From an uncultured Erysipelotrichaceae bacterium (GTDB taxonomy: Bacteria > Bacillota_I > Bacilli_A > Erysipelotrichales > Erysipelotrichaceae): a stretch of 47,124 nucleotides of DNA. Shown here one piece after another: positions 8,061 through 17,361 of this stretch. The position numbers and the translations under genes were made by a program. The stretch is from NCBI GenBank assembly GCA_902786245.1, contig CADABS010000011.1, forward strand, positions 1 through 47,124. The letters run 5' to 3'. Under the pieces are notes generated by a model. That model did no database searches. It was not told the DNA's origin and was given only the letters and a program-made list of their open reading frames with translations. Each line of letters starts with the position of its first letter. Within the stretch, counting starts at the first letter, position 1.

Positions 8061-9359
8061 ATGTTTATGAAGCCCTATACAGAAATGACTCCGGAAGAAC
8101 TGACAGAAGAACTTGCTGCGCTCAAGGCAAAATATAAAAAGGTGCAGGCCCTCGGCATGCGTCTGGATATGAGCCGGGGCAAGCCCTGCCAGGAACAGCT
8201 CGATCTTTCCATGCGTATGATGGATGTCCTGGATTCCTCCAGCGACCTGACCTGCGAAGACGGCACCGACTGCCGCAACTACGGTCAGCTCAACGGCATC
8301 ATCGAAGCCCGTGAACTGATCGGCGATATGATGGAAAACAATCCCAAGGATATCATCATCTACGGCAACTCCTCGCTGAATGTCATGTTCGATGTCATCA
8401 GCCGGGCATATACACACGGCATCATGGGAAATACACCCTGGTGCAGACTGCCGGAAATCAAATTCCTCTGTCCGGTGCCGGGCTATGACAGGCATTTCTC
8501 GATTACCGAATACTTCGGCATCAAGATGATCCCGGTCGCCATGAGCGAAAGCGGACCGGATATGGAAACGGTGGAAAGAATGGTCAGTGAAGACGCATCG
8601 ATCAAGGGTATCTGGTGTGTTCCGAAATACTCCAATCCCCAGGGCTATTCCTATTCCGATGAGACCGTCCGCCGCTTTGCAAGACTCAAGCCGGCGGCAG
8701 CGGACTTCCGCATCTTCTGGGACAATGCCTACGGCATGCATCATCTGTATGATGACAGACAGGACTATCTGATCGAGATCCTGGCGGAATGCAAACGGGC
8801 CGGCAATCCGGATCTTGTCTATAAATTCTCTTCGACATCGAAGATCACATTCCCGGGCAGCGGCATCGCCGCAGTGGCGACCAGCCCCAACAACATGGAT
8901 GATCTGCTCAATCATCTGCGCCATCAGACGATCGGTCACGACAAGGTCAACCAGCTGCGCCATGTCCGCTTCTTCGGTGATATTCACGGCATGGTCGAGC
9001 ATATGCGGAAACATGCGGACATCATCCGGCCGAAATTCGAAGCGGTCGAGGAAATCCTGGAAACAGAACTGGGCGGTCTGAACATCGGCACATGGACAAA
9101 GCCGCTGGGCGGATACTTCATCATGTTCGATACGATGCCGGGATGCGCGAAAGACGTCGTCTCCAGAGCGAAAAAAGCAGGTGTCGTCCTGACCCCGGCC
9201 GGTGCGACATGGCCGTACGGAAAGGATCCCAATGATTCCAATATCCGTATTGCGCCGACCTTCCCGAGCCTGGCAGATCTCTGCAGTGCCATGGAAGTAT
9301 TCAGCCTGTGCGTCAAGATCAGCAGTATCAAGAAACTGCTGCAGGATGCCCGGTCCTGA
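8061..9359 (+). CDS. Aspartate aminotransferase, class Ic (PLP-dependent)
   Basis: A 432-residue fold-type I aminotransferase of the Asp_aminotransf (PF12897) group, whose characterised member is mycobacterial Rv3722c (aspartate aminotransferase, about 435 residues). Expected reaction: aspartate + 2-oxoglutarate to oxaloacetate + glutamate, in the cytoplasm. Visible hallmarks are RLDMSRGKPC near residue 34, WCVPKYSNPQGYSYS, FWDNAYGMHHL and the PLP-binding lysine K261 in SSTSKITFPGSG. Older annotations would call it a generic class I/II or GntR-type aminotransferase; it has no DNA-binding domain. Single gene with its own promoter and terminator. Confidence 0.9.
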   Translation: MFMKPYTEMTPEELTEELAALKAKYKKVQALGMRLDMSRGKPCQEQLDLSMRMMDVLDSSSDLTCEDGTDCRNYGQLNGIIEARELIGDMMENNPKDIIIYGNSSLNVMFDVISRAYTHGIMGNTPWCRLPEIKFLCPVPGYDRHFSITEYFGIKMIPVAMSESGPDMETVERMVSEDASIKGIWCVPKYSNPQGYSYSDETVRRFARLKPAAADFRIFWDNAYGMHHLYDDRQDYLIEILAECKRAGNPDLVYKFSSTSKITFPGSGIAAVATSPNNMDDLLNHLRHQTIGHDKVNQLRHVRFFGDIHGMVEHMRKHADIIRPKFEAVEEILETELGGLNIGTWTKPLGGYFIMFDTMPGCAKDVVSRAKKAGVVLTPAGATWPYGKDPNDSNIRIAPTFPSLADLCSAMEVFSLCVKISSIKKLLQDARS

Positions 9360-9374
9360 TTGCTTGAAAACATT

Positions 9375-9401
9375 GCCATATCCATGCGGTATGGCTTTTT
9401 T
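9375..9401 (+). terminator. terminator after the aminotransferase gene
   Basis: GCCATA (9375-9380) pairs with TATGGC (9390-9395), extended inward by two pairs to a 5-nt loop, followed by six T. Confidence 0.85.
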
Positions 9402-9496
9402 CATATCCGGGCGGCAGGGGACAAAAGGCACGAAACTATTTACTTTGAAGCGTAAATGATTTAGCATTTTTATAGTAGAAAAAAGGAGTAAACAAA

Positions 9497-11158
9497 ATGA
9501 ATATTTCACCACTTCAGAAGGCTCGTCTGCAGTATGAACCGAAACTTCCGGGAATGCTGAGAAACGGTATTGCCGAGATCTGCGTATGCGAAGGCGAAGA
9601 AACGCAGAGCGTTGCGGATCAGGAAAAAATCAAGGAACTGTTCCCAAATACATACGGCAAGAAGGAAATCACTTTTGCCAAGGGCCAGAACACATCTGAG
9701 ACAAAGAAGCAGGTCGTCGGCGTCATTCTTTCCGGCGGTCAGGCTCCGGGCGGACATAATGTCGTTACCGGTCTGTATGATGCACTGAAAGCAACCAACA
9801 GCGAAAACGTTCTGTACGGTTTCAAGAACGGTCCGAGCGGACTGCTGGACGATGACTATCTCATCTTCGACGATGAATATATCAATGCGTTCAGAAACAC
9901 CGGCGGATTTGACATTATCGGTTCCGGCAGAACAAAGCTGGAGACAGAAGAGCAGTTCGCAGTTGCGGCAGAAGTCTGCAAGAAGCACGGCATTACGGCA
10001 ATCGTCATCATCGGCGGCGATGACTCCAATACAAACGCTGCTGTTCTGGCTGAATACTTCGCAGCTCACAACACCGGCGTACAGGTCATCGGATGCCCGA
10101 AGACAATTGACGGCGACCTGAAGAATGAAGATATCGAATGCTCATTCGGATTTGACACCGCTACAAAGACATACAGCGAAGTCATCGGCAATATCGAAAG
10201 AGATGCCAACTCGGCAAAGAAATACTGGCACTTCGTCAAGGTCATGGGCCGTTCCGCTTCCCATGTCGCACTGGAATGCGCACTGGAGACACAGCCGAAC
10301 ATCTGCCTGATCTCGGAAGAAGTCGAAGCGAAGAAGATGTCCCTGTCGCAGATCGCCGACTATATCGCAGACGCGGTAAACAAGAGAGCGGACAACGGCA
10401 TGAACTTCGGTGTTGCCATCATCCCGGAAGGCGTTGTCGAATTCGTTCCGGAATTCAAGACACTGATCGCTGAAATCAATGAACTGCTGGCCGGCGCAAA
10501 GGCAGAAGAATTCAATGCACTGCCTACCTGGGCTGATAAGTATGCATTCATCGAAAAGGGCCTGACAAAGGAATCCATGGCAGTCTTCGCAATTCTGCCG
10601 CAGACGATCCAGCAGCAGCTGTTCCTCGAAAGAGACCCGCACGGCAACGTTCAGGTATCTCTGATCGAATCCGAAAAGCTGTTCTCGGCACTGGTCAAGG
10701 CCAAGCTCGACGAGAGAAAGGCAGCCGGCACATACAAGGGCAAGTTCAGCGCTCTGCATCATTTCTTCGGCTATGAAGGAAGATGTGCATTCCCGTCCAA
10801 CTTCGATGCGGACTACTGCTATTCCCTCGGATACAACGCATTCATGCTGATCCAGTACGGATACAACGGATATCTGTCCAAGATTTCCAACCTGTCCAAG
10901 CCGGCGGATGAATGGGTTGCCGGAGGCATGCCGATCACCAAGATGATGAACATGGAAAGAAGACACGGCGAAGACAAGCCGGTCATCAGAAAGGCTCTGG
11001 TCGAACTCGACGGCAAACCGTTTAAGTACTTCGAAGCGCACAGAGACGCATGGGCAGTTGAAACTGCTTATACGTACCCGGGCGCGATCCAGTACTACGG
11101 ACCGTCAGAGGTTTGCGATCTGACCACAAGAACACTTGCACTGGAAAAGGGCGAGTAA
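9497..11158 (+). CDS. pfp: Diphosphate--fructose-6-phosphate 1-phosphotransferase (PPi-PFK)
   Basis: Reversibly phosphorylates fructose 6-phosphate with pyrophosphate instead of ATP, saving ATP in glycolysis. The 553-residue length places it in the long, plant-PFP-like group. GGDDS at 173-177 has Asp where ATP-dependent enzymes have Gly (GGDGS), the accepted marker of PPi use, and PKTIDGDL carries the catalytic Asp. AAGGAG (9483-9488) is eight bases before the ATG. The upstream region has a TATAGT box (9471-9476) and a small TTTAC/GTAAA inverted repeat. A strong terminator isolates the gene. A second, different phosphofructokinase is encoded at 34729-35805. Confidence 0.93.
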   Translation: MNISPLQKARLQYEPKLPGMLRNGIAEICVCEGEETQSVADQEKIKELFPNTYGKKEITFAKGQNTSETKKQVVGVILSGGQAPGGHNVVTGLYDALKATNSENVLYGFKNGPSGLLDDDYLIFDDEYINAFRNTGGFDIIGSGRTKLETEEQFAVAAEVCKKHGITAIVIIGGDDSNTNAAVLAEYFAAHNTGVQVIGCPKTIDGDLKNEDIECSFGFDTATKTYSEVIGNIERDANSAKKYWHFVKVMGRSASHVALECALETQPNICLISEEVEAKKMSLSQIADYIADAVNKRADNGMNFGVAIIPEGVVEFVPEFKTLIAEINELLAGAKAEEFNALPTWADKYAFIEKGLTKESMAVFAILPQTIQQQLFLERDPHGNVQVSLIESEKLFSALVKAKLDERKAAGTYKGKFSALHHFFGYEGRCAFPSNFDADYCYSLGYNAFMLIQYGYNGYLSKISNLSKPADEWVAGGMPITKMMNMERRHGEDKPVIRKALVELDGKPFKYFEAHRDAWAVETAYTYPGAIQYYGPSEVCDLTTRTLALEKGE

Positions 11159-11173
11159 GAATCTGATCTGAAG

Positions 11174-11201
11174 GACACGCATTGCGGTGCGTGTCTTTTT
11201 T
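11174..11201 (+). terminator. terminator after the PPi-phosphofructokinase gene
   Basis: GACACGCA (11174-11181) and TGCGTGTC (11188-11195), a perfect 8-bp stem with a 6-nt loop, then TTTTTT. Confidence 0.92.
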
Positions 11202-11236
11202 ATATTTCTTTTTTTGTGAAAACTTTAATTTATTCA

Positions 11237-11264
11237 ATGACAATCTCTATTATCCGGTTATAAA
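11237..11264 (+). promoter_or_regulatory. promoter of the flavin oxidoreductase pair
   Basis: ATGACA (11237-11242), 16-nt spacer, TATAAA (11259-11264). Confidence 0.5.
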
Positions 11265-11312
11265 ATAAACATGAACGTGTTCAATTTTGGATGGAATGGA
11301 GGAATATCATAT

Positions 11313-12725
11313 ATGTCAAAAATTGATGAGCGCGTCTGTATCATCGGAGGCGGACCCGCAGGTATTTCTGCTGCGATGTATCTGCAGTTCAAGGGATATA
11401 GAAACTATCAGATCTACGAAAAACTCAATAAAGTCGGAGGCAAATCCTGGTCGCCGAAGATCATGGTCAACGGAGAGGAGAGAAGCTTCGAAACCGGTGC
11501 AATCATGGGTGCGATCACATACCACGCAGTGCATGAAGTCGAGAAATTCGGCGGTGTCGGCCACTATGACGGACCGAATATGCGCCGTATGTACCGCAAC
11601 AGTGCCGGTGAGGAAATCTATCCGTTCGATGTCAAGAAGAATCCTTCGCTGCAGAAGACAAAAGACCTGCTGCGGCTGAAGAAGCAGATGAAGAAACTGG
11701 TCGAAATCATGGAGACCAAATACAAAGGCTATGACTGCTACGGCCACCGCGGAGTTGCCCAGGGCAGATACAGCGGTCTCTCCAAGGGAATCGATGACGC
11801 ACTGCTGCCGATCGAAGGCATCAACCCGAATCTGAAAGATCTGGCTCTGCCGTTCAGCGAATTCTGCAGACTGAACGGTGTCGAAGATGTCATGAAGATC
11901 TGGATCGGACCGTACACCTCCTTCGGATACGGCTACTTCGATGAGATCCCGGCTGCCTATGTCATGAAATATCTCGATACGACAACGGCGATCGAATTCG
12001 TGAATATGCGTCTTTGGACATGGAAAGACGGAACCCAGTCGATCTATGAAGCAGCCAATAAGAAACTGATCCATCCGGCAAAGCTGAACACCGAAGTCGT
12101 CAAAGTTGTAAGACCGGCGGAAGGCGAAGAAGGAAAGATCAAGGTCACCATCAGAGATGCGGACGGAGAAAGAACCGAAGAATTCGACAAGCTGATCGTA
12201 ACGACACCGCTCGACTGGTTTGCGCAGTACGCCGATGCCAGAGAAGAAGAGAAAGAGCTCTTCTCGAAGATCATCCATGAGAAGTATGTCGACTTCATCG
12301 CAACCTTCGAAAAGAACGAAGGACCGACGATCAGCGGCTACATCTTCGATAACATGACACCGGAAAGACTCGGTCACGCAATGGTCTATTATCACCGCTG
12401 GGAAGACCTCGGCGCTGACTGCCCGTGCTGCGTCTATGCCCTGAGAAACCATATGGGTTCCAAAGACGCGGATTATGATTATACGATCAATGCCATGATC
12501 GATGACATGCGTCTGTGCGGCTTCCGCGTCAAAGAGCGCCTGTATGAACAGGAAACATACTACTGCCCGCATGTATCGCCGGAAGACTACGCAGCCGGAT
12601 GGTATGACAGACTGGAAGAGATGCAGGGAAAGCAGAACACCTATTATGCCGGTGAGATCATCAGTTTCGGCGATATGGAAGACACCTGCGCAGCGTCCAG
12701 AGATCTGATCGGAAGATTCTTCTGA
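11313..12725 (+). CDS. FAD-dependent oxidoreductase (amine oxidase-like)
   Basis: A 470-residue flavoprotein. The N-terminal FAD-binding Rossmann motif is VCIIGGGPAGISAAMYL, with an acidic strand end (QIYEK). VGGKSWS follows, as in amine oxidase/phytoene desaturase-type enzymes. The C-terminal stretch TYYAGEIISFGDMEDTCAAS resembles the FAD-contacting end of that family. The substrate is not deducible. GGAGG (11298-11302) ten bases ahead supports the ATG at 11313; the in-frame ATG at 11271 has no site. It is followed after 22 bases by a ferredoxin/GltD-type fusion, so the two proteins probably work together, perhaps passing electrons between a substrate, NAD(P)H and ferredoxin. Confidence 0.8.
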   Translation: MSKIDERVCIIGGGPAGISAAMYLQFKGYRNYQIYEKLNKVGGKSWSPKIMVNGEERSFETGAIMGAITYHAVHEVEKFGGVGHYDGPNMRRMYRNSAGEEIYPFDVKKNPSLQKTKDLLRLKKQMKKLVEIMETKYKGYDCYGHRGVAQGRYSGLSKGIDDALLPIEGINPNLKDLALPFSEFCRLNGVEDVMKIWIGPYTSFGYGYFDEIPAAYVMKYLDTTTAIEFVNMRLWTWKDGTQSIYEAANKKLIHPAKLNTEVVKVVRPAEGEEGKIKVTIRDADGERTEEFDKLIVTTPLDWFAQYADAREEEKELFSKIIHEKYVDFIATFEKNEGPTISGYIFDNMTPERLGHAMVYYHRWEDLGADCPCCVYALRNHMGSKDADYDYTINAMIDDMRLCGFRVKERLYEQETYYCPHVSPEDYAAGWYDRLEEMQGKQNTYYAGEIISFGDMEDTCAASRDLIGRFF

Positions 12726-12747
12726 TTGCAATGGAGGAGGATACGAT

Positions 12748-15558
12748 ATGAAAGACCAGCTCAACCGGATGGTCAATGAAAGGGATTTCCGCCAAGCGCC
12801 CGATTATACTGCTCCGGATAAAGAAAAAGAAAAACTGATCCTGAAACTCGGTACGATGATCACCGACCGGTATCTGGTGAAATACACCAATACCATGAAG
12901 ACCGATGATCCGGAATACTGGGCCCTGGATGCAGTCCTGACCAAAGAAGAAGCACAGTTCCTGCTGAACTTCAAAAAGACGCGTACGGCGTATGATACGG
13001 AACAGCTCGCGGAAATGAACAATATGACCGTTGAGGAAACCCAGAAGATGATCGATCATCTGCTCTGGGTGGGCGTTCTGGAAATGAACCGTGAAAACGA
13101 AGACCATCACAAACAGTACAATGTCCCGATCTTCGTTCCCGGCTCGGCCGAGTTCATGATGATGAACGATGAACTGACGGAAAAGCATCCGGAGATCGCA
13201 ACGTTCTTCAACCTGATGACCCAGATGCCGCTGGAAGGCGTCACCCCGATGATCCCGCTCGGCGGCGACGGTGTCGGCATGCACGTCATCCCGGTCGAAA
13301 AGGCAATCGAGCAGGAAAGCACATCTGTATCGGTGGAGCATCTGTCGCACTGGCTGAGCAAATATGACAAGTACTCGGTCGGACAGTGCACCTGCCGCAA
13401 ACAGCAGACAATGCGCGGCGAAGGCTCCGGCGAAATCAACGGTGAATTCTGCGTCGGTGTCGGCGATATGGCGGAATACTGCGTAGACCGCGGTATGGGA
13501 CGCTATATCACCTATGAAGAGGCAATGGAGATCTTCGAAAGGGCAGAGCGCCACGGCTTCGTCCATCAGATTACGAATATCGACGGCGAAAACAAAATCG
13601 TCGGCATCTGCAACTGCGCACCGGGCGTCTGCAACGCGATCCGTACATCGCAGCTCTATAACACACCGAATATGTCCAGATCCGCATACCGGGCCCATGT
13701 CGATGCGGCCAGATGCGTGGCCTGCGGCAAGTGCGTGGAAGTCTGTCCGGTCGGCGCTGCCAAGCTGGGACAGAAACTCTGCACCATCAACGGCGAAGTC
13801 GAATATCCGCTCTCCGAACTGCCGGACGGCAGGCCCTGGGGACCGGAAAAATGGAATATCCATTACCGTGAAGATGCGAAGATCAACTGCTATGACAGCG
13901 GTACCGCACCCTGCAAGACAGCTTGTCCTGCCCACCTGGCAGTACAGGGTTATGTCAAGATGGCCAAAGAAGGCCGCTACATGGATGCACTGAAACTGAT
14001 CAAGCAGGACAATCCGTTCCCGGCTGTCTGCGGTGCCATCTGCAACCGCCGCTGTGAAGATGCCTGCACCAGAGGCATGGTCGACGCACCGGTCGCCATC
14101 GATGAAATCAAGAAATTCATCGCAGCCCAGGAACTGAAAGCGGAAAACCGCTATATTCCGCTCTGCGAAAACGATGAAGGAAAGATGTGGGGTCCGGATT
14201 ACAAGATGGCAGTCATCGGTGCCGGTCCGGCCGGCATGAGCGCTGCCTACTATCTGCGTACAAAGGGCTATGATGTCACGGTCTTTGAAAAAGAAGAGAA
14301 ACCCGGCGGAATGCTGACAATGGGCATCCCGAATTTCCGTCTGGAAAAAGATGTTCTGGAAGCGGAGATCCAGGTGCTCAAAGATATGGGCATCGAATTC
14401 AGAACCGGTGTGGAAATCGGAAAAGACGTTACCATCCCGCAGCTCAGAGAACAGGGCTATAAGGCATTCTATCTGGCAATCGGTCTGCAGGGCGGCAGAA
14501 AAGCAGGTGTCCCGGGTGAAGAGGCGGAAGGCGTTGAATCCGGTGTCAGCTTCCTGAAGAAAGTCAGTCTCGGCCAGAGCATCCGCCTGCAGGGCGACGT
14601 CGTAGTCGTCGGCGGCGGCAATGTCGCAGTCGATGTCGCAAGAACAGCCATCCGGACAACGGACGGAAAGGTAACGATGCTGTGCCTGGAAGGCGCAGAT
14701 GAAATGCCTGCGGCAGATGACGAAGTCGCAGAAGCGAAGCAGGAAGGCATTGAGATCCTGAACGGCTGGGGTCCGAAGGAAATCATTGTCAAAGACGGAA
14801 AAGCAGAAGCCATCGTATTCAAGAAGTGCACCAGAGTCTATGATGAAAACCACAGATTCGCACCGGAATATGATGAAAACGAAACCATTACCGTCAATGC
14901 GCAGAATGTGCTGATGGCAATCGGCCAGTCCGCTGTCTGGGGCAATCTGCTCAAGGATACAGCAGTCGAGCTGAATCCGAACGGTACGGTCAGACATGAT
15001 GCCATCACATTCCAGACGGCAGAGCCGGATATCTTCGCCGGCGGCGATATCGCCCATGGTGCGAAGTTTGCAATCGACGCAATTGCGGACGGCAGAAAGG
15101 GATGCGAATCCATGCACAGATCCGTCCATGCCGGTCAGTCTTTGACAATTGCCAGAGATCTGCGCGAATTCATCGAGCTTAACAAGGATGAAATCGTCGT
15201 TCACGGCTATGACAATGCCGGCCGTCAGGTACCGGGCCATACTGCTGCAGATCCGCGGAAATCCTTCTCTGACACAAGACTTCCGTTCACGGAGGAACAG
15301 GTCAGAAAAGAAGCAGGCAGATGTCTGTCCTGCGGACGCACCGTCGTCGATCTCAACCGCTGCATCGGTTGCGGTCTGTGTACGACAAGATGCGAATTCG
15401 ACGCAATCCATCTTTCAAGAGATCTGCCGGACGCATCGAAGATGGTCAGATGCGAAGATAAGTTCGGCTATGTCGGTGCTTATGCCGCCAAGCGCGGTGC
15501 GAAGATTGCCGCCAATGCCGTCAAGGATGCAATCAAAATCATCCGCAAAAACAAATAG
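12748..15558 (+). CDS. Multidomain Fe-S flavoprotein, GltD/NfnB-like fusion
   Basis: A 936-residue soluble oxidoreductase. In order: a helical N-terminal part (about 1-110); a cysteine-rich domain with QCTCRKQQ and ICNCAPGVC; a 4Fe-4S ferredoxin motif CVACGKCVEVCP at about 323; a glutamate synthase small-subunit (GltD) type Fe-S domain with CKTACPAHLAVQGY at about 390; an FAD Rossmann motif IGAGPAGMSAAYYL at about 490; an NAD(P) Rossmann motif VVGGGNVAVDVARTA at about 621; and a C-terminal ferredoxin motif CIGCGLCTTRCE at about 872. The core matches GltD and NfnB, enzymes that pass electrons from NAD(P)H through FAD and Fe-S clusters. No glutamate synthase large subunit is nearby. A GGAGGAGG site precedes the ATG. 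The partner is probably the upstream flavoprotein. Confidence 0.8.
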   Translation: MKDQLNRMVNERDFRQAPDYTAPDKEKEKLILKLGTMITDRYLVKYTNTMKTDDPEYWALDAVLTKEEAQFLLNFKKTRTAYDTEQLAEMNNMTVEETQKMIDHLLWVGVLEMNRENEDHHKQYNVPIFVPGSAEFMMMNDELTEKHPEIATFFNLMTQMPLEGVTPMIPLGGDGVGMHVIPVEKAIEQESTSVSVEHLSHWLSKYDKYSVGQCTCRKQQTMRGEGSGEINGEFCVGVGDMAEYCVDRGMGRYITYEEAMEIFERAERHGFVHQITNIDGENKIVGICNCAPGVCNAIRTSQLYNTPNMSRSAYRAHVDAARCVACGKCVEVCPVGAAKLGQKLCTINGEVEYPLSELPDGRPWGPEKWNIHYREDAKINCYDSGTAPCKTACPAHLAVQGYVKMAKEGRYMDALKLIKQDNPFPAVCGAICNRRCEDACTRGMVDAPVAIDEIKKFIAAQELKAENRYIPLCENDEGKMWGPDYKMAVIGAGPAGMSAAYYLRTKGYDVTVFEKEEKPGGMLTMGIPNFRLEKDVLEAEIQVLKDMGIEFRTGVEIGKDVTIPQLREQGYKAFYLAIGLQGGRKAGVPGEEAEGVESGVSFLKKVSLGQSIRLQGDVVVVGGGNVAVDVARTAIRTTDGKVTMLCLEGADEMPAADDEVAEAKQEGIEILNGWGPKEIIVKDGKAEAIVFKKCTRVYDENHRFAPEYDENETITVNAQNVLMAIGQSAVWGNLLKDTAVELNPNGTVRHDAITFQTAEPDIFAGGDIAHGAKFAIDAIADGRKGCESMHRSVHAGQSLTIARDLREFIELNKDEIVVHGYDNAGRQVPGHTAADPRKSFSDTRLPFTEEQVRKEAGRCLSCGRTVVDLNRCIGCGLCTTRCEFDAIHLSRDLPDASKMVRCEDKFGYVGAYAAKRGAKIAANAVKDAIKIIRKNK

Positions 15559-15572
15559 CAGAGCATAAGAAA

Positions 15573-15600
15573 GGCGTATGGCAGAACCGTACGCCTTTTT
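15573..15600 (+). terminator. terminator after the Fe-S flavoprotein gene
   Basis: GGCGTA (15573-15578) and TACGCC (15590-15595), extended by three inner pairs including one T-G to a 5-nt loop, then TTTTT. It may also serve the convergent GNAT gene. Confidence 0.88.
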
Positions 15601-15603
15601 ATA

Positions 15604-16479
15604 TTACTGCAGACCTCTGATCATCTGCCGGTATTTCTTTCCGTCCGACTGCCGGGTTTCGGCCGGCAGATCGACAAACCAGTTGCGCTTGAAGAATTTC
15701 GCGGCGGCTGTATTCTGAGGATCGAATCCGGCCTGTACCCACATGAATCCGCAGGCCGCAAACGCATCCAGCATATCGCGCAGGATCTCCGAGCCGTAGC
15801 TGAATCCCTGCAGTTCCTTCGAAAGGATGATCAGATCGATGCATACCGCATCCTGCCGCGGCCAGTGCAGGATGATATCCGCTGCCGCAATGACATCCGG
15901 ATCGCGGAAGATGACAAAATGCCGGTTTGCCGGATCGCTGCCTTCCGGATACCGGGCCATGTCCGCGATGACTGTATCCCTGTCCGGGACAATGTCCAGG
16001 CTTTCAAAATACTCCGTATTCTCCCGGTACAGAGCTGCAGTCTCATCGATATCGGCTTCTGTGATCTCACTGACCGCATATGTTCCGGATAAGGAGGAAA
16101 CCTGAAAGTCATATTCTGCCATGCGCAGTCCGTCGACCGCATTCACTTCGCACCGGTATCCGCGGCTGCGGTCATTGAGAACGTTCATGATCATTTCATA
16201 GAGCGATGCATCCGCTGAGCATGTGCTTTCCGGATGTTTTTTCCTGTATTCCGCTGCCGCATTTGTGTCAAAGGTGATGCGGGAGAGGTCCGCATTTTCC
16301 CACACCAGCAGGATCACCCGGTCTTTCTGCGTTTCCAGAAGTGCCTGCAGGTTTTCCAGGGATGGAATGCTTGTGCTCTGTCCGTCGCTGAGCAGCAGTT
16401 CCATCAGCGCAAAGAATTCGTCAAAATTGCTGAAGAATGTTCCGTCGATTACAATTTCTCTGGTCTGCTCCGTTTCCAT
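15604..16479 (-). CDS. Barstar-like domain fused to GNAT acetyltransferase
   Basis: A 291-residue protein in two parts. Residues about 8-110 resemble barstar, the barnase inhibitor: IVIDGTFFSNFDEFFALM, PSLENLQALLE and VILLVWENADLSR follow the order of barstar's first strand, central helix and last strand. Residues about 130-290 form a GNAT domain, with YAVSEITEADIDETAALY at the start, a DLIILSKELQGFSYGSEIL acetyl-CoA loop region (the usual Gln/Arg-x-x-Gly pattern is imperfect) and AGFDPQNTAAAKFFKRNWF near the end. The acceptor is unknown. An extended -10 (TGT-CATAAT, minus strand, near 16503-16511) and GAGG before the ATG support the start. Convergent with the Fe-S flavoprotein gene. Confidence 0.75.
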   Translation of the reverse strand: METEQTREIVIDGTFFSNFDEFFALMELLLSDGQSTSIPSLENLQALLETQKDRVILLVWENADLSRITFDTNAAAEYRKKHPESTCSADASLYEMIMNVLNDRSRGYRCEVNAVDGLRMAEYDFQVSSLSGTYAVSEITEADIDETAALYRENTEYFESLDIVPDRDTVIADMARYPEGSDPANRHFVIFRDPDVIAAADIILHWPRQDAVCIDLIILSKELQGFSYGSEILRDMLDAFAACGFMWVQAGFDPQNTAAAKFFKRNWFVDLPAETRQSDGKKYRQMIRGLQ

Positions 16480-16565
16480 TTTCCTGTACCTCGTTACCGC
16501 TATTATGACATGGTTTTATCTGTATGCACCAGTATTCTTCCAGCCGGAGGTTTTCTGCGTGATGG

Positions 16566-16594
16566 TTGCGAATTGCGCTCTGTTCGGCTAAAAT
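16566..16594 (+). promoter_or_regulatory. promoter of the 16652 gene
   Basis: TTGCGA (16566-16571), 17-nt spacer, TAAAAT (16589-16594). The leader of about 50 bases contains a weak AGCCA/TGGCT hairpin (16603-16618). Confidence 0.6.
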
Positions 16595-16651
16595 TTTCTT
16601 AGAGCCAGATGAATGGCTGATTATACTTTTTTTAAGGAGATATCATACATC

Positions 16652-17293
16652 ATGCAGAAGAAACTTATGGAGTACCCGAACCCGAAAGGTTCACTGAAGC
16701 TTCGCTTCATCAAAGGACATTTTGCGACAAGTCACAGCCATATCAATTATTATGTTGATCTGACAATGACAAAGCACCGTCTTTCCGAGGCAAAGGAAGC
16801 TGCCAGACTCTTGGCCAACAAATACAAGACTTCAACGATCATTGATACGATCCTGTGCCTGGACGGTACGGAAGTGGTTGGAGCCTGCATGGCCAGCGAA
16901 CTGACCAGACTGGGCTATTCTAATATCAATCAGCACAATACGGTTTATGTGGTAACGCCTGAGCATACGACCGGCAGCCAGCTGATCTTCCGCGACAATA
17001 CCAAGATGATGATCACCGGAAAACATGTTCTGGTCCTGGCCGCATCGGTAACGACCGGCTATACGGTGCAGGGCGGCATCGAAGCGATCCGCTATTACGG
17101 CGGCATTCCGGCCGGTGTATGCGCGATCTTCGCATCGGTCGATGAATGTCTCGGCTATCCGGTTTCCTCCGTCTTCCAGGCGGAAGGCATCCTGGATGAC
17201 TACCAGAGCAGACAGGCACCTGAATGCCCGCTGTGCAAAGCCGGCGTCAAGGTCGATGCCATCGTCAATACATACGGCATATCCTTCTTCTGA
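16652..17293 (+). CDS. Orotate phosphoribosyltransferase-like protein lacking the PRPP acidic pair
   Basis: A 213-residue type I phosphoribosyltransferase-fold protein, usually annotated as orotate phosphoribosyltransferase. GHFATSHSHINYYVD and CLDGTEVVGACMA resemble the OPRT core. The PRPP loop reads VLVLAASVTTGYT (127-139), with Ala-Ala (130-131) where active enzymes have two acidic residues. This departure is shared by a Bacillota subfamily I recall, so it is probably not a sequencing error. A C-terminal CPLC pair could bind metal. AAGGAG (16634-16639) lies 12 bases before the ATG at 16652; the ATG at 16613 has no site. No other pyr gene is near. Its activity is uncertain. Confidence 0.75.
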   Translation: MQKKLMEYPNPKGSLKLRFIKGHFATSHSHINYYVDLTMTKHRLSEAKEAARLLANKYKTSTIIDTILCLDGTEVVGACMASELTRLGYSNINQHNTVYVVTPEHTTGSQLIFRDNTKMMITGKHVLVLAASVTTGYTVQGGIEAIRYYGGIPAGVCAIFASVDECLGYPVSSVFQAEGILDDYQSRQAPECPLCKAGVKVDAIVNTYGISFF

Positions 17294-17319
17294 GCAGGAT
17301 ACAGAAACTTACATAACCG

Positions 17320-17349
17320 GAAAGTGCGGACACTGTCCGCGCTTTCTTT
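17320..17349 (+). terminator. hairpin between the PRTase-like gene and mutY
   Basis: A 12-bp stem with one T-G pair (17320-17331 with 17335-17346) and a 3-nt loop, followed by TTTC. The mutY ribosome binding site starts right after it. Confidence 0.6.
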
Positions 17350-17361
17350 CAGGGAGGAACC

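Noticed and set aside
12661-15411. Very long antisense open frames (916 codons here; others at 7839-9512, 42039-43727, 44949-46697, 5615-7108, 20640-22403)
   Set aside because: Each mirrors a well-recognised gene on the other strand. None has a ribosome binding site or a recognisable protein, and the openness follows from codon use that avoids codons giving antisense stops.
16601-16650. Attenuator in the leader of the PRTase-like gene
   Set aside because: The AGCCA/TGGCT stem has only five pairs and the T-run is eight bases away; too weak to call.
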